Made by a program: the position numbers and the translations under genes. From the NCBI GenBank assembly GCA_963674835.2, contig CAXXKC010000003.1, forward strand, positions 1,612,001 to 1,676,000: DNA of 64,000 nt. Direction: 5' to 3'. Shown in pieces: positions 25,918-34,923 of this stretch. Origin of the DNA: G963674835 sp963674835. Lineage in GTDB: Bacteria > Planctomycetota > Planctomycetia > Pirellulales > Thermoguttaceae. Each line of letters begins with the position of its first letter. The first letter of the stretch is position 1. Below the pieces are notes generated by a model. The model saw only the letters and a program-made list of their open reading frames with translations. It did no database searches and was not told the origin of the DNA.

Positions 25918-27231
25918 ATGAACAAGTATTCGCTTTACGTGCCGAGTGTATTGATCCTGGCGATGTCGGTTTGGTTGGGTGTGCCCGAGGCCCTGCGGGC
26001 GCAGGTGCCGGGTCTGACGCCCGCCACGGAGCCCGACCAGCAGCAGGCGGCGCCGTCGAGCTCGCTGGGACGAGCGATGCATGAGGCGGCCGAGGCAATT
26101 GAAGGAGTGCGGCTGGACCAGCTCTGGGACACGCAGCGCTTGCAGCAATGGCTGATCATTCTGGTGGCGGCCTGCGTGGGTCTCGTGCTGGGGAAAGTGG
26201 TAGCGGCCGTGCTGCGGCGCGTGGGACGGCGCTTTGGGGCCCGCGGCTGGAACGTTTGGCAGCAATTCCTCGTCGACCTGAGCGGGCCGATCAGCCTGAC
26301 GACGCTAACCATCGGGCTGGCCGGTGGGATCTTCGGTGTGTACGGCAGCGGTATCAGCAGCTTCTGGAGAGGAGTCCTCAACCTGCTGTTTTCGATCGCC
26401 GTGCTCTGGTACCTGTATAACCTGATGTCGGTGACCGACGTCCTGGTGCGGCGATTGGCCGGCCGGAACGGATCAGCCTTGGACCGGCAACTGGCTCCAA
26501 TGATCCGCAAGACGCTGCGGATCGTACTGGTCGTGCTGGGCATCTTGTTCATCGTCAACAACGTTTTCAATAAAGACATCGGGACGTGGCTGGCGGGACT
26601 GGGCATTGCGGGCTTGGCCGTGTCGCTGGCCGCCCAGGATTCGATCAAGAACGTCTTTGGCTCGATCACAGTCTTGATCGATCGGCCGTTTCGCGTGGGC
26701 GAAGCGATCACGTGTTCGGGCCAGACGGGTGCGGTGGAGGAGATCGGCTTTCGGTCGACCAAGATCCGCACGTTCACGGGCAATGTGGTGACGATTCCGA
26801 ATTCGATCGTGGCCAACGAGGTGATCGAGAATATCGGCCGGCGGCCTTACATCCGGCGGCTGTTCAACGTGACGATCACGTATGACACGCCGCGAGCGAA
26901 GATCCAGGAGGCGATCGACATCCTGCGCAGGCTGTTGGAAGAGCCCGGCATTGCCGAGCCGATTCATCCGACGATCGGTCTGGACAGCTTTCCGCCTCGG
27001 GTGTTCTTCAATGAGTTCAACGCCGACAGTCTGAACATCCTGGTGGTCTACTGGTATGCGCCGCCGGCGTGGTGGGATTATCTGGCGCACGCGGAGCGGC
27101 TGAATCTGCGGATCTTCGAAGAGTATGAGAAGGCAGGGATCGAGTTCGCCTTTCCCACGCAGACGCTCTTTCTGGCGGGCGATCCGAAACGTCGGCTGGC
27201 CGTGGAGATGCCACCGGACGCGCCGGTGTAG
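25918..27231 (+). CDS. MscS-family mechanosensitive ion channel
   Basis: The protein has 437 residues. An N-terminal signal-like helix and a Gln/Ala-rich periplasmic stretch are followed by four hydrophobic helices (near 78-95, 122-142, 150-170 and 200-215) and the pore helix GLGIAGLAVSLAAQDSIKN, the glycine/alanine-packed TM3 of MscS. The beta domain IDRPFRVGEAI and the alpha/beta C-terminus follow in normal order. It opens under membrane tension to release solutes on osmotic downshift. It is longer than E. coli MscS (286 residues) because of the extra N-terminal helices. Confidence 0.93.
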   Translation: MNKYSLYVPSVLILAMSVWLGVPEALRAQVPGLTPATEPDQQQAAPSSSLGRAMHEAAEAIEGVRLDQLWDTQRLQQWLIILVAACVGLVLGKVVAAVLRRVGRRFGARGWNVWQQFLVDLSGPISLTTLTIGLAGGIFGVYGSGISSFWRGVLNLLFSIAVLWYLYNLMSVTDVLVRRLAGRNGSALDRQLAPMIRKTLRIVLVVLGILFIVNNVFNKDIGTWLAGLGIAGLAVSLAAQDSIKNVFGSITVLIDRPFRVGEAITCSGQTGAVEEIGFRSTKIRTFTGNVVTIPNSIVANEVIENIGRRPYIRRLFNVTITYDTPRAKIQEAIDILRRLLEEPGIAEPIHPTIGLDSFPPRVFFNEFNADSLNILVVYWYAPPAWWDYLAHAERLNLRIFEEYEKAGIEFAFPTQTLFLAGDPKRRLAVEMPPDAPV

Positions 27232-27258
27232 TGCGGGTCGCCGTTGTGTTTGGCCGGG

Positions 27259-28194
27259 TTACTTCTCAAGCTTCGGTAAGGGCTCTTTGGCGAATGACTG
27301 CCACTGGGCGTCGGACTGGGCGCGGGTGGGGACGCCGCCGTGGGCCCAGAGCGCGTAGCGAAGTCGGAGCGGCTTGCCGGGCTCGATGGTGATCGGGCCG
27401 CGGAGGGTGAGGGAGGGACCCATCCAACCGTCGTTGCGGACGTGGAAGGGAGTTGGATGGCCGGGGTTGCCGGGATGATCCATGAGCGTGATCCCGCCGC
27501 GGAGTCGGTCGGTGAGCGGGCCGCTGTAGTCGACCCATCGGGCGGGCTTGCGGAAGACCTGGGCTTCGTCGAGCTGCCCTTCCGAGTTGAGAATTCGCCC
27601 ACCGCCGTCGGCCACTCCGATGGTCTTGGCCATGCGGACGCCGAGGACGCCGAAGGGGGTTTGGCCTAGGGTGACGGGACGGTCGGAGGGAGGCTGTAGC
27701 TGCAGATCGAGCAGCAGGAGCCATTGCTGGGAGTCGATCGGCCGCACCTCGATTCGCCGATGTTCGAGGAGGCAGGTCTTGCCTTGCGGATCGTTCCAGG
27801 CGTTGGTCACGAGCATCGAGGCTCGATCGGGCGCGTCGCTGAAGGCCTCGATGCGCTGTTGGACGATCCGGCCGCCCTGGTCGATCCAGAAGTCGACCCC
27901 ATCGACGTTCTGGTGAGAGATCCAGACCGAGTTGTGATGGCTGTGGCCGGCGGGATCGTGCGGATGGCCGATGCGCGTGAGCCAGAGTCCATCGGGGCCG
28001 AGAAGCGGGCAGAGGAACGGGCGTCTCAGCTCGCTGCCGAAATGGTAGCGCGTGAGGTCACGACCGCCCCACTGGAATGACGCCTGGTTGTAAGGCTGCG
28101 GGACCACTTGCATGCTAGGCACGGGCTTGGCATTGGGCAGCGAGGTTTCATCGGCGGCGACGGCGGCCAGGAGGAGCAATGTGAGCAACGACAT
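27259..28194 (-). CDS. Secreted DUF6807 / PmoA-like protein
   Basis: The protein has 311 residues with an N-terminal signal (MSLLTLLLLAAVAA). The segment HPHDPAGHSHHNSVWISH is a histidine cluster typical of the family annotated as DUF6807 or PmoA-like in planctomycetes. Late family-like segments are ADGGGRILNSEG and TLMDHPGNPGHPTPFHVR. The PmoA name is historical: relation to methane monooxygenase is doubtful, and neighbours in other genomes point to sugar metabolism (family knowledge). It is convergent with mscS. Confidence 0.85.
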   Translation of the reverse strand: MSLLTLLLLAAVAADETSLPNAKPVPSMQVVPQPYNQASFQWGGRDLTRYHFGSELRRPFLCPLLGPDGLWLTRIGHPHDPAGHSHHNSVWISHQNVDGVDFWIDQGGRIVQQRIEAFSDAPDRASMLVTNAWNDPQGKTCLLEHRRIEVRPIDSQQWLLLLDLQLQPPSDRPVTLGQTPFGVLGVRMAKTIGVADGGGRILNSEGQLDEAQVFRKPARWVDYSGPLTDRLRGGITLMDHPGNPGHPTPFHVRNDGWMGPSLTLRGPITIEPGKPLRLRYALWAHGGVPTRAQSDAQWQSFAKEPLPKLEK

Positions 28195-28407
28195 TTTCGG
28201 TTCTCCGCAGTGCAGGGAAGCCGTGAAGTGGGCGAAGCGTCTGTTTCACCGTAATCGCCGGAGCGGGCGGTTGCAACCTCTCGATACCTTGTTCGTCGCG
28301 GGCCATTTCGCTAAAATTCGGCCTGGCCGGGCACACCCAACTTGGGCGGGTGGAATGCATCCGGTGGGTGGCACTTCGCAGCTGGGGAAAATCGGGAGTA
28401 TGACGCT

Positions 28408-29646
28408 ATGAAGACAGTGCGCTACGGGATTGTCGGGGGCGGATTCATCACCGCGTTTCAATTGCGAGCGTTGTGCGAGGTGCCGGGCATCGAGGTGGCT
28501 GGTTTCGTGTGCAGGAGCTCGGCCGATTCACTCATCCAGTTCGCGACGGACCATCATCTCGGCCAACCTAAGCGATTCGCGAGCGTGCGCGAGATGGCGG
28601 AAGAGGTGGACGTGGTGGCCATCTGGGGCCCGAATTTTCTCCGCGTGGAGATCGTGGAGGAGTTGGTTGACGCGATCAAGGCCGGGGCCGAAGTGAAGGC
28701 GGTCATCTGCGAGAAGCCGCTGGCGCGGAACATGCCCGAGGCGCGACGGATGCTCTCGCTGATCCGGTCGGTTCCGGTGCAGGACGTGTATTTCGAGAAC
28801 CAGCTCCACATGAAATCGTTCAAAGCGCAGCGGGCACAGTTGGGACCGGTTATGCAGTCGATGGGACCGCTGGCGCTGGTTCGGTCGAGCGAAGAGCACG
28901 CCGGGCCGCACACGTCGTGGTTCTGGGATCCGAGGCAACAGGGCGGCGGAGTGATGAGCGACATGGGTTGCCATTGCCTGGCGGTCGGCTGGTACGCGCT
29001 GACGCCGCCGGGCAAGCCGGTGCGATACTTGCAGCCGCAGTCGGTCATGGCCGATCTGGCGCTTCTGAAATGGGGGCAGCCGGAGTGGCGGAAGGACCTG
29101 TTGGAGCGTCTTGGCGTGGATTATGCGAAGGCGCCCGCGGAGGATTTCGCCACGGGCATGGTAACGTATCGGCATCCCGACTCGGGGCAACAGGTGAAGG
29201 CACAGTTCACCGTGTCGTGGATGTACGACAAGCAGGGGCTGCGGCTGTTGATGGACGGGTTGGGGCCGGGGTACGGCTTCGAGATGAACAGTCTGCGCTC
29301 GCCGCTGGAAGTGTTTATTGGCGATGCGGCGGTGGACAGCCTGGCGGACACGGAAATGGCGCTGGAGAAGCAGCAGGCGAGCCGGGGTCTGCTGACGGTG
29401 CAGCCGAACGAGGCCGACTTGTATGGATACACGGACGAGAACCGCGACGTGGTAGCGGCGTTGGCCGAAGGACGCGCGACGCTGTTGGATTGGGAATATG
29501 GCGCGGAGATTACGCGGCTGACGATGGCGGCCTACATGTCGTCGGAGCGTCGTACGACAATCGACCTGACCGATCCGGCGGTGGCGGCGGAGTTGGAGAG
29601 TTACATTCCACTGATTCAACAAGGCCGAGGGAAAGAGATCCTATGA
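28408..29646 (+). CDS. Gfo/Idh/MocA-family oxidoreductase
   Basis: The protein has 412 residues from ATG 28408 with GGGAG about 10 nt upstream. The N-terminal Rossmann fold shows YGIVGGGFITAF; the conserved EKP motif appears as CEKPLARNMPEA. The C-terminal domain includes DMGCHCLAVGWYAL, the usual catalytic-His region. These enzymes oxidise or reduce sugars and inositols with NAD(P). It is the first gene of a coupled run: its stop overlaps the next start by 4 bp (ATGA, 29643-29646). Neighbours encode sugar-1-phosphate activating enzymes, suggesting work on the same sugar or a derivative. Confidence 0.9.
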   Translation: MKTVRYGIVGGGFITAFQLRALCEVPGIEVAGFVCRSSADSLIQFATDHHLGQPKRFASVREMAEEVDVVAIWGPNFLRVEIVEELVDAIKAGAEVKAVICEKPLARNMPEARRMLSLIRSVPVQDVYFENQLHMKSFKAQRAQLGPVMQSMGPLALVRSSEEHAGPHTSWFWDPRQQGGGVMSDMGCHCLAVGWYALTPPGKPVRYLQPQSVMADLALLKWGQPEWRKDLLERLGVDYAKAPAEDFATGMVTYRHPDSGQQVKAQFTVSWMYDKQGLRLLMDGLGPGYGFEMNSLRSPLEVFIGDAAVDSLADTEMALEKQQASRGLLTVQPNEADLYGYTDENRDVVAALAEGRATLLDWEYGAEITRLTMAAYMSSERRTTIDLTDPAVAAELESYIPLIQQGRGKEIL

Positions 29647-30452
29647 ACAAGGCGGTCATCCTTGCGCGCGGATTGGGCACGCGGATGCGGCGTGCGGACG
29701 ATTCGACTTCGCTGGACGAGGGGCAAGCCCGTGCAGCCGACGCCGGCATCAAGGCAATGATTCCGATCGGGCGGCCGTTCTTGGATTACGTGCTTTCGTC
29801 GCTGGCTGACGCCGGTTATCAGTGGGTTTGCATGGTGGTGGCGCCCGATCACGAGGTGATCCGCCGCTATTATGCGGAGGAAGTGCAGTTGCGGCGGCTG
29901 CACATCGAGTTTGCGGTTCAGGTGGAGCCTCGCGGGACGGCCGACGCGGTGGCGGCAGCCGAGTCGTTCGCCGGGGATGACCCGATCCTGGTGGTCAATT
30001 CGGACACGTATTACCCAGCGTTAGCGTTGGAAGCGTTGCGGTACGCGGAGGGCTGCGCGGCGGCATTGTTCGAGCAGGAGAGTATGTTCCGCGGGAGCAA
30101 CATTCCGGAGGAGCGGATTCGGTCGTTTGCGGTGGCCAAGATCAACGCCCAGGGGAATCTGGAACGAATCGTCGAGAAGCCGAGCGAGGAGGCCCTTGCG
30201 GCGCTTCCACGCCCCTTGTGGTTGAGCATGAACTGCTGGCGTTTCACACCGGCGATCTTCCAGGCCTGCCGATCGATCCAGCCGTCGGCGCGCGGCGAGC
30301 TGGAATTGCCAGACGCCGTGCAGTACGTGATCGACGTGCTCGAACAGCCTTTTCAGGCGGTGAAGATCCAGGCGCCCGTGCTCGACCTGACCAGCCGGCG
30401 CGACATCACGTCGGTCGCTGAACGGTTGGCGGGGAAGGAGGTCGAGCTTTGA
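29643..30452 (+). CDS. Sugar-phosphate nucleotidyltransferase
   Basis: The protein has 269 residues. The nucleotide-binding loop is an altered form, ARGLGTRMR in place of GGxGTR, followed by an unusual acidic insert (about residues 16-35) before the conserved Lys in GIKAMIPIGRP. The metal site is VVNSDTYY, and IVEKPSEE is the typical sugar-phosphate contact. It should transfer a nucleotide from NTP to a sugar 1-phosphate. The next gene, a GHMP kinase, could make that sugar 1-phosphate. Overlaps of 4 bp on both sides (ATGA and TTGA) show tight coupling. The sugar is unknown. Confidence 0.88.
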   Translation: MNKAVILARGLGTRMRRADDSTSLDEGQARAADAGIKAMIPIGRPFLDYVLSSLADAGYQWVCMVVAPDHEVIRRYYAEEVQLRRLHIEFAVQVEPRGTADAVAAAESFAGDDPILVVNSDTYYPALALEALRYAEGCAAALFEQESMFRGSNIPEERIRSFAVAKINAQGNLERIVEKPSEEALAALPRPLWLSMNCWRFTPAIFQACRSIQPSARGELELPDAVQYVIDVLEQPFQAVKIQAPVLDLTSRRDITSVAERLAGKEVEL

Positions 30453-31822
30453 TTCGGCGGCTGGGTTATCGGGGTGAGTTGGGCGATCGGCGGGCATTGG
30501 CCGCGCGGCTGGCCGACGCCGGTTTGAGCCCCGAGGCGTGCGGGAGGAAGGCCGAGCATCTTGCCCGGGCTGCGGCGAATTTGGGTCGGCAGGACGCCGC
30601 GGAAGTGTGCGCGATGGTGGTGCCGGGCCGCATCGAGGTGCTGGGAAAGCACACGGACTATGCGGGCGGGCACACGATGGTGGCGGCGGCGGAGCGTGGT
30701 TTCTCGCTGGCGGCAGCGGCGCGCGGCGACGAGCGTATTCGGGTGAGCGACGTGGCGTCGGGTGAGACAATCGAGTTTGCGTTCGGGCCGGAGCTGGTTC
30801 CCCGGACCGGGCATTGGTCGAACTATCCGATGACGGTCGCGCGGCGGATTGCACGGAATTTTCCCGGTACGTGTGGCGGGGTCGACCTCGCGTTTGCCAG
30901 CGACCTTCCGGCAGCCGCCGGGATGAGCAGTTCCAGCGCTTTGATGGTCGCGGTCTTTCTGGCGCTGGCCGAGGTGAACGACCTGGCGGCCGCGCCGGAG
31001 TTTGCACGCGACATTGCAAACCTCACCGATCTGGCGGGCTACCTGGGGACGATCGAGAATGGGCAGACTTTCAAATCGCTGGAGGGCGTGCGCGGCGTGG
31101 GCACGTTCGGCGGCAGCGAGGACCACACGGCGATCCTGAATGCGCAGCCGAACCATGTGAGTGAGTACGGCTATTGTCCGGTGCGGTTTGAGAGGTCGAT
31201 TCCGATCCCGAGCGGCTATGTGTTCGCGATTGGGACCAGCGGCGTGGTCGCGGAGAAGACCGGCGCGGCCATGGAGAAGTACAATCGGGCGTCGCGGCTG
31301 GCATCGAGAATCGCCGAGCTATGGCGAGAGGTGACGGGTCGTGAGGATCCGCACTTGGCGGCGGCGTTGGCGAGCAGCCCGGAGGCGGCGGGGCGGCTGA
31401 TGGAGATTGTCGGCCACTACGAGCCGGACGAGCAGGATTCGAAGATGCTGCTGGCCCGGCTGGAGCATTTTCTTACGGAGAACGAGCAGTTGCTGCCTGC
31501 GGCGGGCGATGCCCTGGCCAGCGGGGATTTGGCTCGGTTCGGCGAGTTGGTGGATCGATCGCAATTGGCGGCCGAGAAGCTACTGGGAAACCAGGTGCCC
31601 CAGACGATCTACCTGGCGCTGAGCGCGCGGGCGGCCGGTGCGGTCGCTGCATCGGCATTCGGCGCCGGTTTCGGGGGGAGCGTGTGGGCGCTGGTCGACG
31701 CATCGCAGGCCGACTCGTTCCTGGCCGAATGGTCGGGGGCGTATCGGCAGGAATTTCCTGAGGAAGGCGGCGCGGCGTTGTTCTTCACCACCCACGCCGG
31801 TCCGGCGGCCTTCGAGTTGTAG
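30449..31822 (+). CDS. Galactokinase-like GHMP sugar kinase
   Basis: The protein has 457 residues with a TTG start at 30449 overlapping the previous stop (TTGA); AAGGAGG at 30435-30441 supports it, and the next ATG would remove the galactokinase signature. The signature is GRIEVLGKHTDYAGGH. The ATP-binding GHMP motif is LPAAAGMSSSSAL, and the third motif is SAFGAGFGGSVWAL near the C-terminus. It phosphorylates a sugar at C1. The N-terminal 55 residues before the signature are longer than in classical GalK. The tight coupling to a nucleotidyltransferase resembles kinase/pyrophosphorylase salvage pairs (fucose or heptose type), so galactose itself is not assured. Confidence 0.9.
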   Translation: MIRRLGYRGELGDRRALAARLADAGLSPEACGRKAEHLARAAANLGRQDAAEVCAMVVPGRIEVLGKHTDYAGGHTMVAAAERGFSLAAAARGDERIRVSDVASGETIEFAFGPELVPRTGHWSNYPMTVARRIARNFPGTCGGVDLAFASDLPAAAGMSSSSALMVAVFLALAEVNDLAAAPEFARDIANLTDLAGYLGTIENGQTFKSLEGVRGVGTFGGSEDHTAILNAQPNHVSEYGYCPVRFERSIPIPSGYVFAIGTSGVVAEKTGAAMEKYNRASRLASRIAELWREVTGREDPHLAAALASSPEAAGRLMEIVGHYEPDEQDSKMLLARLEHFLTENEQLLPAAGDALASGDLARFGELVDRSQLAAEKLLGNQVPQTIYLALSARAAGAVAASAFGAGFGGSVWALVDASQADSFLAEWSGAYRQEFPEEGGAALFFTTHAGPAAFEL

Positions 31823-31903
31823 GTAGGCGGAGCCACGGGGTATTCGTGCGGGGAGGGCGGGCTCTCCTTTCGGCCGGGATCGGCCCAACCGCGGTATACG
31901 CGC

Positions 31904-31932
31904 TTGCTCGGGTTCGCGACGGCAGGTATACT
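31904..31932 (+). promoter_or_regulatory. Candidate promoter before the SSS symporter
   Basis: TTGCTC (31904-31909) and TATACT (31927-31932) are separated by 17 bp. They lie in the 175-bp gap between the kinase and the symporter and suggest the transporter can be transcribed on its own. Confidence 0.35.
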
Positions 31933-31997
31933 CGCCGTTTCTTGGATCCCCATCGGGGGCATCGCTGTTGTGTCCCGAGCTAAGCGGAGTCGTGCTC

Positions 31998-33566
31998 ATG
32001 CTGTTGCATCCGATCGACTGGGTCATCATCGCAGCATATATGATCGGCTGCATCATTGCGGGCGTTTGGATGCGGCGTTATGTGCGCGACGTGGACGACT
32101 TCGCCGTCGCCGGGCGTGAGATGGACCTCAACCTGGGCGTGGCTTCGCTGGCGGCCACGGAGATGGGTATCGTGACCGTGATGTACACGGCCCAGATGGG
32201 ATTCAGCAGCGGTTTCGCCGGGGGCATACCGGGGTTGTTGACCGCCGCAGCGATGTTCGTGGTCGGCGTGACGGGGTTCGTGATCGGGCCGTTGCGGCGC
32301 ACGAGCGCCATCACAATACCGGAGCTGTTTGAGAACCGTTTCGGCAAGCACGTCCGCTGGCTGGCCGGTGTGATCATCGTGACCGGCGGCATTTTGAATA
32401 TGGGCATCTTCCTTCGCGTGGGCGGTGACTTTCTGGTTCACGTGAGCGGAATGCCTGAGGAGTATTTGAAGGGAACGATGATCGTTCTGTTGGCAATCAT
32501 CCTGCTTTACACGGTGCTGGGTGGAATGCTCTCGGTGTTGGTGACCGATTATCTTCAGTTCCTGGTGATGGGCTTGGGGATCGTCGTTACGTCGGTGATG
32601 GTTGTGTATAGCATCGGTTGGACGAACCTGGTCCAGGGCTTGTGGGAGGCGAACTCGACAGGTGCGACGCTGACCGCCGTGGTGCAATCCGAGGCTCCGA
32701 AGACTCTGAAGATGGGACATCCGTTCAATCCGCTGGCATCGGGCCAGATCGGTTGGGCGTGGGTGCTATGGCAGGCGATCTTCGCCGTGGCTGTGGTGAC
32801 GACGTGGCAGACGAATATCGCCCGCGTGCTGGCCGCCAAGGACGACAAGACGGCTCGGAAGGTGTACCGCCGCACGGCCTTCTATTTTGTCGGCCGGTTT
32901 GCGTTGCCGGGTTTGTGGGGTGCGGCGGCGTTCTATTACTTCTGGTCGAAGGGCGGCCTGCCGGAGGGCGTGGACGATCTGACGGCGATGCCCACCTACC
33001 TGGGAACGCTGTTGCCGGTCGGCGTGATCGGACTCATGGTCGCGGCGATGCTTGCGGCGGAGATGTCGACGGACAGCGGCTACCTTCTGACATGGGCAAC
33101 TGTGATTTACAACGACATTGTGATGCCGCTTTTGAAGCGACCGCTTTCGCCCAAGGCAAAGCTTCTGGTCGTGCGGTCGCTGGTCGTGGCGATCGGCGTC
33201 TTCCTGGTGTTTTACGGGCTTTGGTATAAGCTGCCGGGTCGGGCCTGGGACTATCTGGCCGTGACGGGCAATATGTATTTGGCAAGCGTGTTCACACTGT
33301 TGGTGGGCGCGCTGTACTGGCGGGCTGCGAATAGCTGGGGCGCCATTGCCTCGCTGGTGCTGGGGGCGATCGGGCCGATCACGTTCCTGATCTATAACGC
33401 CCAAGTGACCGACCCAGCGCAGCAGATGTCGCCGGAGGCGGCGGGGTTCTCCGCCTTTGGGCTGGCGTTTGCCGGAATGATTGTCGGCACGCTGATCGGG
33501 AGAGCCTTGGGCTGCGGAGTTTGCGGCCCCGTGCCGGGGCGCGTCCCACAAGAGGAGGTCGCATGA
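31998..33566 (+). CDS. Sodium:solute symporter (SSS family)
   Basis: The protein has 522 residues from ATG 31998 (upstream GCGGAG); a TTG at 31968 would add ten polar residues. There are about 13 hydrophobic helices. Family marks include VDDFAVAGREM after helix 1, GGMLSVLVTDYLQFLVM in the middle and MLAAEMSTDSGYLLTWATV, the usual sodium-site helix with Ser/Thr/Asp. The substrate may be the sugar processed by the three upstream enzymes. Its stop overlaps the start of a small membrane protein by 4 bp, suggesting a two-subunit transporter. Confidence 0.93.
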   Translation: MLLHPIDWVIIAAYMIGCIIAGVWMRRYVRDVDDFAVAGREMDLNLGVASLAATEMGIVTVMYTAQMGFSSGFAGGIPGLLTAAAMFVVGVTGFVIGPLRRTSAITIPELFENRFGKHVRWLAGVIIVTGGILNMGIFLRVGGDFLVHVSGMPEEYLKGTMIVLLAIILLYTVLGGMLSVLVTDYLQFLVMGLGIVVTSVMVVYSIGWTNLVQGLWEANSTGATLTAVVQSEAPKTLKMGHPFNPLASGQIGWAWVLWQAIFAVAVVTTWQTNIARVLAAKDDKTARKVYRRTAFYFVGRFALPGLWGAAAFYYFWSKGGLPEGVDDLTAMPTYLGTLLPVGVIGLMVAAMLAAEMSTDSGYLLTWATVIYNDIVMPLLKRPLSPKAKLLVVRSLVVAIGVFLVFYGLWYKLPGRAWDYLAVTGNMYLASVFTLLVGALYWRAANSWGAIASLVLGAIGPITFLIYNAQVTDPAQQMSPEAAGFSAFGLAFAGMIVGTLIGRALGCGVCGPVPGRVPQEEVA

Positions 33567-33724
33567 TGAACAACGTATTGGTCTGGTTCTGGACGGCCGT
33601 TGTGTTCAGCTCGATCGCGTGGTACGGCTTTCTGCTGTTCTACGTGGGCGCCAAGGGCGGCTACGAGATCGTGCGGATGACGAAGGACCTCACCGCTCGG
33701 CCGGAGAACCAGCGGCCTGAGTAG
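33563..33724 (+). CDS. 53-residue membrane protein coupled to the SSS symporter
   Basis: The frame runs from ATG 33563 (a second ATG follows directly at 33566) to TAG 33724, with AGAGGAGG 3-5 nt upstream. It has one hydrophobic helix (VLVWFWTAVVFSSIAWYGFL region) and a charged, basic/acidic tail. Its start overlaps the symporter stop. Small partner subunits of this kind are known for some sodium symporters (for example MetS with MetP), so an accessory or stabilising role is likely (inference). Confidence 0.75.
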   Translation: MMNNVLVWFWTAVVFSSIAWYGFLLFYVGAKGGYEIVRMTKDLTARPENQRPE

Positions 33725-34016
33725 GGGGCGGCTCCTGGGCCTTCTGCTCTTGCAGAGCGATCTGCTGGATGGCTTTCATGGCGGCCGGTCTGACGAAGCA
33801 AGTACAGTGCTTCTTTGGATGTCCGGCGGCGTGGTCGGGCAAAGGTTGACTGGGAAGTGTCGACCACCGTGGTTTTGCGGCTCGCATGGTACCGGCCTGG
33901 AAGCTTGTCGTTGGCACGACCATGTTTGGTACAATGCGAGCGACTTCGACCCGACCATCTTCGAGTAGAACGCCTCGATCGACTCGATCATCGCGGCGAG
34001 CGGAGAACAGAAGCAA

Positions 34017-34754
34017 ATGAGCAGAGCCAGGGCGAAATCGGGGTGTCTGGTCTGCGGTGCAGAGATCGTTTATTTGCAGGACAAGACAGAGTTGGAGTGC
34101 GAGTTCTGCCACCGGGTGAAGCGGGCCGACGCGCATTGCACGAACGGTCATTTCGTCTGCGATTTCTGCCACACCGAGGATCCTTGCACATGGATCGAGC
34201 AGCAGTGTTTGACATCGGATTCCACAGAACCGATCCTGCTGGCGATGGAGTTGATGCGTCATCCCCGGGTGGCGATGCACGGGCCAGAGCATCATTTCCT
34301 CGTTCCTGCCGTGCTGCTGGCGACGTACTACAACCTGAAGCAACAGCACGATATGAAGATTCGCAAGGTGCAAGAGGCCCGGGGAAGGGCTCATAGCATC
34401 GTAGGCGGCTCGTGCGGTTTCCACGGTGCCTGTGGGGCTGCCATCGGCGTGGGGATCTTTGTGAGCCTAGTGACCGAGGCCACTCCGACATCCAACGAAG
34501 AGTGGCGGCTCTGCAACACGGCTACGGCGGAGGCGCTGGCCCGGATGGCCGCGCGAGGCGGGCCCCGGTGCTGCAAGCGGAACACGTTCTTAGCGTTGGA
34601 GGCGGCGGGAGAGTTTTCCGCAGCGCATCTGGGTCAAGCCTTGCCGGTCGGGCGCGTCGTTTGCGGCTTCTCTCCGCTCAACCGGGAGTGCCAGGGAACG
34701 GCGTGCGAGTATTCGATGGCACGAAGGAAGACTTCGGATGAGGATGCGGGGTGA
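34017..34754 (+). CDS. Cys-rich DUF5714-type protein
   Basis: The protein has 245 residues with 17 cysteines. Paired cysteines at 10/13, 28/31 and 48/51, plus 41, 57 and 64, form a metal- or cluster-binding N-terminus (CLVCGAE, CEFCHRV, CDFCHTEDPC). The core has GGSCGFHGACGAAIGVGI and a CC pair at 185/186 (GPRCCKRN), and the end has CGFSPLNRECQGTAC. This matches DUF5714, known mainly from anaerobic bacteria and methanogens and sometimes attached to methyltransferases. Its biochemical role is unknown. The gene stands alone with about 290 bp upstream and overlaps no neighbour. Confidence 0.82.
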   Translation: MSRARAKSGCLVCGAEIVYLQDKTELECEFCHRVKRADAHCTNGHFVCDFCHTEDPCTWIEQQCLTSDSTEPILLAMELMRHPRVAMHGPEHHFLVPAVLLATYYNLKQQHDMKIRKVQEARGRAHSIVGGSCGFHGACGAAIGVGIFVSLVTEATPTSNEEWRLCNTATAEALARMAARGGPRCCKRNTFLALEAAGEFSAAHLGQALPVGRVVCGFSPLNRECQGTACEYSMARRKTSDEDAG

Positions 34755-34923
34755 CATCGTGCGTATTCTCCAGCCTGGAGTTCCTCAGTCTGCCTCTTCG
34801 AACCACGCCCGTGGGCAAGCGACTCTGACTAGCCCGGATTTCTCAGATTGTGGGATTCGGGACTCACGTAGTCTTGGCATATTCGGGGCGGGCCGCGTTT
34901 GTCGACCGTCTCAGGGAGCAATC

